This document shows positions 1 through 9,699 of a stretch of 64,000 bases of DNA, piece after piece (positions within the stretch are counted from its first letter, which is position 1; the number at the start of each line of letters is the position of its first letter). The notes under the pieces are model-generated. The model was not told the origin of the DNA, made no database searches, and saw only the letters and a program-made list of their open reading frames with translations. The position numbers and the translations under genes are program-made. The stretch comes from Novosphingobium flavum. Lineage in GTDB: Bacteria; Pseudomonadota; Alphaproteobacteria; Sphingomonadales; Sphingomonadaceae. The DNA lies in contig NZ_JACLAW010000002.1 of the NCBI RefSeq assembly GCF_014230315.1, positions 186,001 through 250,000 of the forward strand, in the 5' to 3' direction.

Positions 1-176
1 TCCCGCCCCAGCCGGGCGCCGAGCGATCCCGGCAGGACCCGTTCCAACTTGTAGGGCCAGCGATCGGGCTGGTAGAAGATCGAGGTGGCATACCATTGCA
101 GCAGGTCGAGTTGCTGCAGCGCGAGCGCGGTTTGCCAGCTGTGCTGGGTCCCGGGATGGAAGACCGCGACTTTCAT
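1..176 (-). CDS. Glycosyltransferase, N-terminal fragment (cut by window edge)
   Basis: The ATG lies at 176 and the frame stays open for 58 codons to the left edge, so only the first part of the protein is visible. It begins MKVAVFHPGTQHSWQTALAL, which looks like the N-terminal Rossmann strand of a GT-B glycosyltransferase, with a conserved HPGTQHSWQT segment. It is divergent from the EPS operon that begins at 400, so the 223 bp between them probably hold promoters for both directions. Assignment to an EPS glycosyltransferase is inferred from the N-terminus and the context. The catalytic half is outside the window. Confidence 0.6.
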   Translation of the reverse strand, partial: MKVAVFHPGTQHSWQTALALQQLDLLQWYATSIFYQPDRWPYKLERVLPGSLGARLGR

Positions 177-313
177 CGCATCGGCTCCGGGCCGCGCTCC
201 ATGGGAATAGCAGGCAAGCAGGGATCCTGACTGGCAGGGCAGGCCGAAATGGCGTTGCCGGCAGTGGTCTTCGGCGAGGACGGGCCATAATGCAAGTCGC
301 CCGTCGGTCGTTC

Positions 314-371
314 ATTGGCCAATATGGCTACGCTCTTTCCTACATATCACCGGATAGGTTATCTAAAGATA
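314..371. promoter_or_regulatory. Two palindromes in the divergent EPS promoter region
   Basis: The 223-bp divergent region holds a perfect 10-bp palindrome, ATTGGCCAAT (314-323), and an AT-rich dyad, TATCT-AA-AGATA (360-371). The second lies 29 bp upstream of the ATG at 400. This AT-rich patch is conspicuous in GC-rich surroundings and ends in a good ribosome site (AAAGGAAA, about 390). Such dyads are plausible operator sites for an EPS regulator. No known regulator motif is matched with confidence. Confidence 0.3.
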
Positions 372-399
372 GTCCGAGTGGTTAGAAAGGAAAGTTTTC

Positions 400-828
400 A
401 TGCCAACGTCCCCATTGAAGACGCCGGCCGGCTATGTGCCGCAAATGGCGATCGCCATCGCCAATTCGAGCGGCGATGCCGAACTGGTCAACGCCGGCAA
501 CCCGATGCCGATCCAGGAACAGCCGTTCGCCGCCGCGCCGGCCCTGACCGGAACGCTGTCCGCCTCCGGCCAGGCCGGCCCCTTCGCGCCGCGCGCGGGC
601 CGGGCCGTGATCCTGACCCTGAGCGGCACCTGGACCGGTACGGCCCGCCTGCTGCGCTCGGTCGACGGCGGGACAACCAAGCTGCCGCTGACCGCCATGG
701 GCAAGCCTTATGGGAGCTTCACGGCCAACGTCTGCGAACCGGTGTGGGAAGAGAGCGAGGCCGCTGCCCTGCTCTACCTCGATGTCTCGCTCGCTTCGGG
801 CGCTCTTGCCTACCGCATGGGACAATAA
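400..828 (+). CDS. Phage-virion-like beta-sandwich protein at head of EPS operon
   Basis: This 142-residue protein has no signal peptide and no membrane segment. A strong ribosome site (AAAGGAAAG) sits just before the ATG. It carries patterns typical of small tail or head-fibre proteins of tailed phages: an ELVNAGNPMPIQ segment near residues 28-39, then alternating beta strands with a SVDGGTTKLPL stretch (about 88-98) and a C-terminal YGSFTANVCEPVWEE segment. These proteins often bind their own polymer or precede a tail fibre. Its stop is 3 bp before the next gene, a tailspike-like protein, so the two are certainly co-translated. No other phage genes are near. The function is unknown: it may be a domesticated virion protein that works with its neighbour on the polysaccharide. 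Confidence 0.75.
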   Translation: MPTSPLKTPAGYVPQMAIAIANSSGDAELVNAGNPMPIQEQPFAAAPALTGTLSASGQAGPFAPRAGRAVILTLSGTWTGTARLLRSVDGGTTKLPLTAMGKPYGSFTANVCEPVWEESEAAALLYLDVSLASGALAYRMGQ

Positions 829-831
829 GCC

Positions 832-2766
832 ATGGCGATCGACTTCATCGCCCGCGCGGCCGCCGCCTCGGCCCAGGCAGCGGCGGACGCCGCCACTGCC
901 GGTCCGGCCAGCCCGGTCGGCCTGTTCACCGACCTTCCGCTTGTTCCCGTCGATGCCGCGGTCAGGACGATCGTCACCAGCGGCTATGCCGTGGCGGGCG
1001 CAGGCGCCGGGATCTACGTCAGTGACGGCCTGGCCACGGCGGCCCTGGCCGCGGCGCACCCGCTGTTCTGCAGGGCAAGTTCCAATGGCCGCCATTTCCG
1101 CCTGCTGCCCGACGACAACGGCCTGATCCCGGTCGCGTGCGGCGGTGCCAACGGGCAGGAAACGGCCATTACCGATACATCGCCCGATGCGCGCCCCGCG
1201 ATCCAGGCGGCGGAATATTACCGCCATGCGATCGGGGCCAAGGGGGTGCGGCTCGATGCCCGCAACTATGCGATCCGGCGGGTGCCGCGCACTGACCTGA
1301 CCTCATGGGATGTGCGATTCATCGACTATGAGGGCGTCCCGATTGTCGTCCTCTCGTCCAGCGTGTTCAAGTCCACCCACCCCGAAGGCTCGCTGCTGCT
1401 GCGCCGCAAGGCCGACGGCACGACCTACACGATGAGCGACTACCAGACCCTCACCGTCGACGGCATCGGCGCGGTCATCTGGCGGGGCGGCATGTTCTTC
1501 GTCGAGGGGCACGGCCAGGCCGGCGACCCTGATCCGGGCGCCTCGGTCGGCAGCTTCACCCTCGAAGACGTGCAGCTCGACGGCGGGCTTCGCCTGGCCC
1601 GCGACGGTCTGATCTTCGAGGTGATGGACAAGGGAATCTGGCAATCGAACGACCGCTACTGCGGCCACCTCACGCTCAAGGGCAAGTCCGCGATCATCGG
1701 CTTCACCTCGGAGTTGATCTATACCGCAGGCATTTCCCCGTCGATCGCGGACCGGGTGCTGGCGATCGGCCCCGAGGTTGTGCTGGGCGAGACGGGCGGA
1801 TCGTGCATCAACGCCAACGGCCAGACGACGCAGATCGCGCGGTGCCTCTGCTACAACGCCTACATCGGCATCGAGGGCTGGACCGGCCATGCCGGCGGTT
1901 ACCTCAAGGCGCATTTTCGCGACATCACGCATGATAGTTCGATCCAGGGCGGCATCTATGCCCTGCCCCCGGCGAACTACTACGAGCCGACGGCGCCGGT
2001 TTCGGGCCAGCTGCCGGTGGGTCATCTCGACATCGTACTCGAGCGCTCGCCGATGAGCGTCGGGTCATGGCTGGAAGGGCGGATCGTCGCGATCGACTGC
2101 ACCCCCTCTGTCGGCCGAGCGGCCACATTTGCCAAGGGCGCCGAGATGGTCGACCTCGAGATCGTCTCGATCGCGGATCGGACCAATCCGCTGGGCGCGG
2201 TCTCGTTTCCGGGCGGTCCGAGCGGCGAAATGCTGATCCGCAACGTGTCGGTGCGGGCCGAGATCAAGCGTACCGCCTATGCCACGGCCAATGGCCTGCG
2301 CCATGCCGCCGCGGTCTACACGTTCGGATCGATCGGCCCGAACGTCGTGGTCACCTTGGGCGCACAGGAAGGACTTGGCGGACACATCAACGTCGCCGCC
2401 GCCGCCTACGACCATGTCATCGCGCTCAGGGGCTATATCTACAACGAGACCAATGCGACCGGGAGCGGCTATTTCGATTGCGAGGCCAACAACGGCGGCA
2501 CCATTCCCAATGTCCCGGTGATTGCCCTGTCCTGCTCAGGCTCGGCCAGCGGGGTCAAAAACATCAATCTGCCGACCTCCAACGTGACGGTCGGCACGCG
2601 GATCTACATCGCCAACTTCACCCGCAATTTCGTCAGTCCGGGGCTGGATGTGAAAGTCAACGGCAGCAACTTCCGGACGGGTGCCGACGAGCACATTGCC
2701 GGCAATTACACGGCGGCCTGCTTCGAGTTCAGCGGCAGCTCGTGGCGGGTGGTAGAGCGGCTTTGA
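832..2766 (+). CDS. Tailspike-like right-handed beta-helix protein
   Basis: 644 residues without a Sec signal peptide. The first ~30 residues are Ala-rich (AARAAAASAQAAADAATAG-like), as in phage tail-fibre heads. Residues ~120-150 contain the pectate-lyase-3 style entry motif (PDARPAIQAAEYYRHA...GVRLDARNYAI) that opens beta-helix tailspikes. The long middle is Gly/Asp/Asn-rich beta-helix-like sequence, and the last ~60 residues form a compact beta domain ending GSSWRVVERL, like tailspike C-termini. Tailspikes of this type bind or cleave surface polysaccharide. Lying first in an EPS operon, it may be an EPS lyase, hydrolase or chain-trimming enzyme. Catalytic residues cannot be assigned by eye. 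GC content and codon use look like the neighbours, so any transfer is old. Confidence 0.72.
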   Translation: MAIDFIARAAAASAQAAADAATAGPASPVGLFTDLPLVPVDAAVRTIVTSGYAVAGAGAGIYVSDGLATAALAAAHPLFCRASSNGRHFRLLPDDNGLIPVACGGANGQETAITDTSPDARPAIQAAEYYRHAIGAKGVRLDARNYAIRRVPRTDLTSWDVRFIDYEGVPIVVLSSSVFKSTHPEGSLLLRRKADGTTYTMSDYQTLTVDGIGAVIWRGGMFFVEGHGQAGDPDPGASVGSFTLEDVQLDGGLRLARDGLIFEVMDKGIWQSNDRYCGHLTLKGKSAIIGFTSELIYTAGISPSIADRVLAIGPEVVLGETGGSCINANGQTTQIARCLCYNAYIGIEGWTGHAGGYLKAHFRDITHDSSIQGGIYALPPANYYEPTAPVSGQLPVGHLDIVLERSPMSVGSWLEGRIVAIDCTPSVGRAATFAKGAEMVDLEIVSIADRTNPLGAVSFPGGPSGEMLIRNVSVRAEIKRTAYATANGLRHAAAVYTFGSIGPNVVVTLGAQEGLGGHINVAAAAYDHVIALRGYIYNETNATGSGYFDCEANNGGTIPNVPVIALSCSGSASGVKNINLPTSNVTVGTRIYIANFTRNFVSPGLDVKVNGSNFRTGADEHIAGNYTAACFEFSGSSWRVVERL

Positions 2767-2826
2767 GGCGCAACCGCCCGGACCGGGTGCTGGAGGCGGC
2801 GGGGACGCTGGCCTGACGCGGCCGAG

Positions 2827-2865
2827 GGCACTGGCACTGGCACTGGCACTGGCACTGGCACTGGC
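2827..2865. repeat. Tandem GGCACT hexamer, six copies
   Basis: Six perfect head-to-tail GGCACT units (2827-2862), followed by a partial GGC, start 60 bp after the stop of the tailspike-like gene. The tract is intergenic, so changes in copy number would alter spacing and structure between the phage-like pair and the downstream glycosyltransferase genes, not a reading frame. Its last unit forms one arm of the adjacent inverted repeat. Confidence 0.9.
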
Positions 2866-2891
2866 GGGGACACATGGTTACCGCCAGTGCC
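2857..2891 (+). terminator. Inverted repeat / terminator-like hairpin after tailspike gene
   Basis: GGCACTGGCGG (2857-2867) pairs perfectly with CCGCCAGTGCC (2881-2891) around a 13-nt loop. The 11-bp GC-rich stem stands between the phage-like gene pair and the glycosyltransferase operon. No T-run follows, so it is either a weak or Rho-assisted terminator or an mRNA-stabilising hairpin separating two transcription units. Confidence 0.5.
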
Positions 2892-3006
2892 ACCTTGGGC
2901 GCGGCAAACCGCTCAAGTGGGAAGCGACAATCATGGGATATCCGTATGAGCTCGGGCCGGAATCCGGAAGATCGCTTAGGTAAAGAACCTTGCCTGAGCC
3001 GACGAT

Positions 3007-4244
3007 ATGGCTATCGTGCTGCGATGCGAAACGTCGACGACCTGGATTAGCGTGATTGGAAACAAGAAGCGCGTCGTCGGGCTGATCTGGTCGCAATTCG
3101 CCGCATATCACACCGATCGCTGCGAAGCCGTCGCGCGCCGCCTGGGCGATGACTGCGAGGTTCTGGCGATCGAGGTGGCGACCACCTCGACCCTCTATGC
3201 CTGGGACCCGAGCGGGGAGGTCGCAGGGGCGCGCAAGGTTACCCTGTTCCCCGGCCGCTCGTTCGACGACATCTCGCCCTGGCAGCGTTTCCGCGCCATG
3301 CTGCGGGCTGCGCGCGGATGCGACACGGTATGCATCGGCATCAGCTACGCCGAGCCCGATGCCATCGCGCTCAGCTGGACCCTGCGCCTGCTGGGCAAGC
3401 AGGTGATCGTGTTCAGCGAATCGAAGTTCGATGACCGGCGCCGCTCCATCTGGGTCGAGCTGATCAAGTCCATCACCCTCGGCTGCTATTCGGCGGCCGT
3501 GGTTGGCGGGCGCCGCCATATCGACTATTTCCGCTTCCTTGGCTTCCGCGCCCGCCCCGTCCTGCCCGGTTACGACGTGGTCGGGCTTGACCGGATCCGC
3601 CGGCAATCGGGCGGAATTCTGGCCCCGCAAGGCCTGCCTTTTGCGGACCGATCGTTCCTGTTCGTCGGCCGGTTCGTCGAAAAGAAGAACCTCCTCACCC
3701 TCGTCGCAGGCTATGCCCGCTACGCCGCCCTGGCCGGGCCGAAGGCGCGGCGCCTGGTCCTGGTCGGCTCGGGCGAAGAGGAGGCCCTCCTGCGTGACCG
3801 GGCTGCCGCGCTGGGCGTAGCCGGGCTGGTTGATTTCACCGGGTTCCTCAATGCCGAGGCGGTCTCGCGCGCCCTGGCCGGCGCCCTCGCCCTTGTCCTG
3901 GTGAGCCGTGAGGAGCAGTGGGGCCTGGTGGTCAACGAGGCTCTTGCCCTTGGCCTTCCGGCCATCGTCTCCAACGAAGTGGGATCGCGCGACCTCCTGG
4001 TTCGCAACCTGATCAATGGTTTCGTTGTCGAATCGGGTTGCGTCGAAGGATTGGCTCGGGCCATGCTCCAGATCGGATCTGATCCCGCGACCTGGGAAGC
4101 CATGGTCGCGGCTTCGCATGAACGGGCTTGGCTGGGCGATGCCGATCGACTGGCGGATGCCCTTGAAATCCTGCTCGTTCCGGGCACGGCGGATACAGCC
4201 GGCCGGGTCGAGCGTCTGATGGTCGAACTGGAGACAGAACCGAA

Positions 4245-4248
<4 letters not shown>
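3007..4248 (+). CDS. Glycosyltransferase family 4 (EPS assembly)
   Basis: 413 residues, cytosolic GT-B fold. The nucleotide-sugar half shows [12 protein letters not shown] at about residues 215-227 and the retaining-GT EX7E motif in [17 protein letters not shown] at about 301-318, both typical of family GT4. It would transfer a sugar from a nucleotide donor to the growing lipid-linked EPS repeat unit. The start is uncertain: the ATG at 3007 lacks a clear ribosome site, and an in-frame GTG at 3052 gives a more normal N-terminus ([15 protein letters not shown]). It overlaps the next gene by ATGA (4 bp). Donor and linkage cannot be told from sequence. Confidence 0.88.
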
Positions 4249-5232
<984 letters not shown>

Positions 5233-5243
<11 letters not shown>

Positions 5244-6417
5244 GAGCGTAGCCCCGCCTGCACTCGTCACGACGCACGAAGGCGGGCGGGGCGCGTTCTT
5301 CTGGACCGACGTCATGCGCTTTTGCGCGGCAACGGCGGTCGTGGCCGAACATGCCCGCGATTTCCTGTTCCTGACCTTCGCCGAGGCACAGGCCCCGGGG
5401 GCGGGCTGGAAACTGTTCTATTTCATCACCGGTTTCGGCCGCGAAGCCGTGATGGTCTTCTTCGTCATCTCGGGCTTCTGGATCACCTCCGCGATCGACC
5501 GGCGGCGCAAGGGCCCCTCGTTCTGGTCCGATTACCTGATCGACCGGCTTTCGCGCCTACTGCTGGTGATCGTGCCGGCCCTCCTGATCGGCGGGCTGTT
5601 CGACCTGATTTCGCTCCGGCTGCATTCGCCCTATGCCGAGGGCCTCTCCGGCGCCCTGTCGCTGACCGCCTCGATCCAGCCGCGGATGGAGCCGCAGGTC
5701 CTGCTTGGAAACCTGCTGTTCCTGCAGAACATCGCAGTGCCGACCTTCGGATCGAACGGGCCGTTGTGGAGCCTGGCCAACGAATTCTGGTACTACCTGT
5801 GGTTTCCCGCCCTGCTGCTGGCCCTGATCCAGCGGCGGCCGAACCTGGCCCTGGCGACCATCGCCATCGGTCTGCTGGCCCCGCTCAGCCTCTATGGCGG
5901 CTTCGGTGTCTGGCTGATGGGCAGCGCGCTCTACTACCTCGACCGCATGGCCATGGCCGGCGCCTTTCGCTCGCGCATCGCGGCGGCATCCGGCCCGGGC
6001 CGCCTGGCTTGGCTGGGCGCCGCCGCCTGCCTGCTTGCCGCCACGGCCTCGGCCTCGCGGCTGGACCGCCTCCACGACTTCGCCGATCCCGCCGTGGGCC
6101 TCGCCTTTGCCCTGTTCCTTTGGGTCGTTCTGCGGCTCGACCCGCGCCGCCGGCCGGCCATGGCGGCCTTCGCCGGCTACGGCGCCAAGGCCTCCTTCTC
6201 GCTCTATGCCACCCATTTCCCGCTGGTCGTGCTCCTTGCCACCCTGCTGACGGCGGGCCAGCGCGGCGCGCCGGATGCCAAGACGGTGGCCATGCTGGTG
6301 CTGGTCCTCGCCGTGGTGCTTGCGGCAGGCTGGCTGTTCTCCCTACTGACCGAGCAAAGAACTGCCCAGGTGCGGGCGCGGGCGCGCACCCTGTTCCTGA
6401 TCCGCAGCCAAGCCTGA
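5233..6417 (+). CDS. Membrane acyltransferase 3 family protein
   Basis: 394 residues with about ten hydrophobic segments. The start of the first helix carries [23 protein letters not shown], the usual acyltransferase-3 (Nodulation factor/OafA type) pattern R-F-x-A-A-x-x-V-x-x-x-H with its conserved His. [13 protein letters not shown] follows in the second segment. Such inner-membrane enzymes O-acetylate or O-acylate surface glycans using a cytoplasmic acyl donor. It overlaps the UDP-glucuronate decarboxylase gene by 11 bp. The probable job is decoration of the EPS repeat unit, complementing the soluble WcaF-like acetyltransferase at 9120. Confidence 0.88.
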
Positions 6418-6517
6418 TGCTCAAACCCGGACAGCCGCCAAACACCATGATGTTGCCGATTTCCAGAGTTCGGGCCAAACAGGCCGCCGCGCCGGCACAG
6501 CGCCACGGGAGCCGCTA

Positions 6518-7978
6518 ATGTACGATGCCGCCTTGGGATTCGCTGTTATCAGCTTCCTGGCCGTGTGCTTCTACTTTTGGCGCACGCCGGCATTCAGCCT
6601 GTTCCATCCGCTGACCTGGTACCTGGCTTGCCACGGGATCCTGTTCGTCTTCCGCCCGATCGTGGTGCGGATCCGCGGCTACGACTTCATCTACCACGTC
6701 TACCAATTCATGCCGTCGGCCTCGGACAAGCTGACCGTGATCCTTGCCTCGACTCTTGGGATGCTGTCCTTCGCCCTGTTCTCGCTGCGCTCGGGCAACG
6801 CCGCGATGCGCTTCGTCGACACGGAGGCCAAGCGCATCGAACGGCGGCAGCTTTCGCGGATCTTCGTCTACGTGCTCCTGATCTGCGGACCGCCGGCGGC
6901 CTACTCGCTGTTCAACTCCTTCGGCGAGGACAACAATTTTACCGGCATGATGCTCGACCGGGCAACGGGCGTGACCATCAACACGGTCAAGAACGGCTAT
7001 GTCACCGACTTGCAGCTGATGGCGGTTTCGCTCTGTCCGCTGCTGATCTGGGTCACGCGGTTCCGGTGGTGGTCCTTCGCTCCGCTGGTCGGTTTCGCCC
7101 TGGTGCGCGCGGGCACGGGTGGTCGCGGGCCCTTCGTCGCCGCCCTCGTCGGCGCGGCCCTTTTCTACCTTTACGAAAAACGCATCCGCTTCCCCGGGAT
7201 CAAGGCGGTGTTCGGGGCCGTGCTCCTGCTGGGGGCATTCAGCGCGGTAGGCAACGATCGCGGCTTGGCCATCCGCAAGGCGTTCAACCTCGACGATACC
7301 AGCACCATCGAAGTACGCGACCTGGGGCTGCAGTTCATGGAAGGCATGGACTTCGGGAACATGGAGTACTTCGAGTACCTCGTCTATGTGGTCCCGCAAA
7401 GGTCGGGCACCTACGACTATTTCCTCGACAACCTGCAGGTGTTCACCGAGCCCGTGCCGCGCATCCTCTGGACCGGGAAGCCGATCGGCGAGCCTTTCCG
7501 CCAGATCGAGCTGTTCCAGTACGGATTTCCCATCGGCATGACCCGCTCGCTGCCTGGTGAAGGATGGTACGCCCTGGGCTGGCTGGGCGTCCTGATCTGG
7601 TGCGGGCTTTGGGGCTATGGCCTGGGCTGGATCTACAACCGCTTCGCCAAAGGATCGCAGACGACCCTGGCCACGGCCGCCTACATGGTCTTCCTGCCGA
7701 TCCTCATCGTGGCCTTGCGCGACGGTATCCTGCTGACCATCGTGCGCGAGGCCGGTGCTTACCTGATGCCGATCTTCATCTGGCACCTGCTCGCTCGCTA
7801 TTTCGGCATTCCATCGGCCGCCAGGATCACGGCCATGCTCGCCCGCCAACGCGGCGGACAAGCAAGCCCGGTAACCGGGGCGGAGCCAGCGCTAGCGGCG
7901 ATCCGCGCCGACCTCCCGCCCGCGGTGCGCCGGAGGCGCGCGGCGCTGGCCGGGACCAGTACGGCGACGCCGGAGTAA
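6518..7978 (+). CDS. Wzy-like polysaccharide polymerase (oligosaccharide repeat-unit polymerase)
   Basis: 486 residues, strongly hydrophobic, with roughly ten to twelve membrane spans and one large periplasmic loop (about 250-340) containing PRILWTGKPIGEPF. The segment RSLPGEGWYALGWLGVLI follows, a pattern shared by Wzy and O-antigen-polymerase-like proteins. A GGGAG-type ribosome site precedes the ATG. It begins 100 bp after the acyltransferase and its stop shares a base with the next start (TAATG). Primary sequence is poorly conserved in this family, so the call rests on topology and locus. It would join lipid-linked repeat units at the periplasmic face. A second candidate polymerase/ligase lies at 13872. 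Confidence 0.72.
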   Translation: MYDAALGFAVISFLAVCFYFWRTPAFSLFHPLTWYLACHGILFVFRPIVVRIRGYDFIYHVYQFMPSASDKLTVILASTLGMLSFALFSLRSGNAAMRFVDTEAKRIERRQLSRIFVYVLLICGPPAAYSLFNSFGEDNNFTGMMLDRATGVTINTVKNGYVTDLQLMAVSLCPLLIWVTRFRWWSFAPLVGFALVRAGTGGRGPFVAALVGAALFYLYEKRIRFPGIKAVFGAVLLLGAFSAVGNDRGLAIRKAFNLDDTSTIEVRDLGLQFMEGMDFGNMEYFEYLVYVVPQRSGTYDYFLDNLQVFTEPVPRILWTGKPIGEPFRQIELFQYGFPIGMTRSLPGEGWYALGWLGVLIWCGLWGYGLGWIYNRFAKGSQTTLATAAYMVFLPILIVALRDGILLTIVREAGAYLMPIFIWHLLARYFGIPSAARITAMLARQRGGQASPVTGAEPALAAIRADLPPAVRRRRAALAGTSTATPE

Positions 7979-9123
7979 TGGCGGCCGGCCCCCTCGCCGG
8001 CCTGCGCATCGGCCTGGTCACGGCTTCGGCCTCGCGTCTCGGCGGCGGCGTGTTCGAGGCCGTCGCCGCCCAGGCTGCGATGATCCGCAGCCTCGGCGGT
8101 GAAGTGGTGGTGGCCGCCCTGCGCGACGAGCACAGCGAGGCCGACCGCGCACGGCTGGGCACCGCGGGAACGATCACCTGTGACGTCAAGGGCCCGCGCC
8201 AGGTCGGCTTCGCCCCGCAGCTGCTCCCGGCCCTGCTCGGAGCCGATCTCGACTGCCTGCACCTTCACGGCATTTGGATGTATCCCTCCGCCGCGGCGAG
8301 CGCCTGGGCGCGGCACACCCGGCGGCCCTATTTCGTCTCGCCGCACGGCATGCTGGATCCATGGATAACGGCGCGGGGCAAGTGGAAGAAGGCCATTGCC
8401 AGACTGGTCTACGAACGCACGAGCTGGCACAGGGCCAGCGCGCTGCACGCCCTGACCGCGCGCGAAGGCGCTGATATCGCGCGCGAATCGGGGCGGACCG
8501 ACAGCCTCGTCGTGCCCAATGCCGGCCCGGCGGCGGCGGCGGCGACCTCCGCCTACCCCGCGCCGGTGGTGGTCTACATTGGCCGGATCCACGCCAAGAA
8601 GAACCTCGTCGCCTTGGTCGAGGGCTGGATGGCCTCCACCCGCCCGGCCGGAGCCCGCCTGCTGATCGCCGGTTGGGGCGACGATGCCGCCGTGGCCGAA
8701 CTTCGCGCCGCCACCACGCGCGGTGACGGCACGGCCGAATTCCTCGGCCCGGTCTTCGGCGCGGCGAAAGAAGACCTGCTGGCGCGCGCGCGCTTCGTCA
8801 TCCTGCCTTCGCACAGCGAAGGGCTGCCCATGGCCATGCTCGAGGCCTGGGCCCGCGGGATTCCGACACTGATGACCGGGGAATGCAACCTTCCCGAGGG
8901 CTTTGCCCAGGGCGCGGCAATGGACTGCGGCTACGATCCGGCCACGATCGCCACCTCGCTCAGCTCGGCACTGGCTCTGGATGGTCCGGCCTGGTCGGCC
9001 ATGGCAGCGTCCGCTCTCGGCCTTGCCCGCGGATCGTTCTCGCCCGCTGCCGTTGCGGCCCGCTGGGGCGAGATCTACGCGCGTGCGGTCGCGGCAGCGC
9101 GCTTCGGCGGCGAAACGGCATGA
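7978..9123 (+). CDS. Glycosyltransferase family 4 (EPS assembly)
   Basis: 381 residues, GT-B fold, starting at the ATG that overlaps the previous stop. The N-terminal domain has LHLHGIWMYPSAAASAWAR and SPHGMLDPW, typical of GT4 proteins of capsule loci. The C-terminal domain has VVYIGRIHAKKNL (about 196-208) and the EX7E region SEGLPMAMLEAWARGIPTL (about 280-298). It adds one sugar to the undecaprenyl-linked intermediate. It overlaps the next acetyltransferase gene by ATGA. The acceptor and donor are not determinable here. Confidence 0.88.
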   Translation: MAAGPLAGLRIGLVTASASRLGGGVFEAVAAQAAMIRSLGGEVVVAALRDEHSEADRARLGTAGTITCDVKGPRQVGFAPQLLPALLGADLDCLHLHGIWMYPSAAASAWARHTRRPYFVSPHGMLDPWITARGKWKKAIARLVYERTSWHRASALHALTAREGADIARESGRTDSLVVPNAGPAAAAATSAYPAPVVVYIGRIHAKKNLVALVEGWMASTRPAGARLLIAGWGDDAAVAELRAATTRGDGTAEFLGPVFGAAKEDLLARARFVILPSHSEGLPMAMLEAWARGIPTLMTGECNLPEGFAQGAAMDCGYDPATIATSLSSALALDGPAWSAMAASALGLARGSFSPAAVAARWGEIYARAVAAARFGGETA

Positions 9124-9686
9124 CCCTGCTCGATGCCAGCAAGACCCGCCCGCGCGGCGGCGGCCCCAGTTTCTCCTTGGGCAACCGGCTGTTCCGCGTG
9201 GCCTGGATGCTAGGCTGGCTGCTGCTCGCCCGGTATACCCCGCCGCCGCTCCATGGCTGGCGGCGGCAGGTCTTGCGCCTGTTCGGGGCCAAGGTCGGCC
9301 CGGGCGCGCGGGTCCATGCCAGCGTGTCGATCTGGCATCCCCGCAACCTCGAACTGGGGGAGCGCGTCCTCGTCGGGCCGGGCGCCCGCATCTACAATCA
9401 GGGCCGGATCGTGATCGGACCCGACAGCGTGATCTCGCAGCGCGCGCACCTGTGCGCCAGCAGCCACGACGTGAACGATCCCCTCTTCCAGTTGGTCCTG
9501 CGCCCGGTCACGATTGGGCGGCAATGCTGGGTCGCGGCCGAGGCTTTCGTCGGGCCCGGGGTCACGATGGCCAACCGCTCGGTTCTGGGAGCCCGCGGCG
9601 TGCTGCTCCGCGATACCGACGAAGACGGGATCTACTCAGGCAATCCTGCCCAGTTGCTCAAGCGCCGCGCCCTGCGGCAAACCTGA
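9120..9686 (+). CDS. WcaF-like hexapeptide-repeat acetyltransferase
   Basis: 188 residues. A hydrophobic stretch near residues 25-40 is followed by a left-handed beta-helix region (about 60-170) with repeated hexapeptides such as KVGPGARVHA, LGERVLVGPGARI and ASSHDVNDP, the last containing the catalytic-type His of this family. It matches colanic-acid WcaF-like O-acetyltransferases, which use acetyl-CoA. It is the last gene of the plus-strand EPS series. The facing minus-strand gene ends 13 bp away at 9700, with no obvious terminator between them. Confidence 0.85.
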   Translation: MTLLDASKTRPRGGGPSFSLGNRLFRVAWMLGWLLLARYTPPPLHGWRRQVLRLFGAKVGPGARVHASVSIWHPRNLELGERVLVGPGARIYNQGRIVIGPDSVISQRAHLCASSHDVNDPLFQLVLRPVTIGRQCWVAAEAFVGPGVTMANRSVLGARGVLLRDTDEDGIYSGNPAQLLKRRALRQT

Positions 9687-9699
9687 CTTGCAACCGGCC

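Noticed and set aside
7564..7977. Upstream extension of the second glycosyltransferase
   Set aside because: The extra 138 codons overlap the polymerase gene and lack protein-like sequence; the ATG at 7978 overlaps the previous stop and fits the family start.
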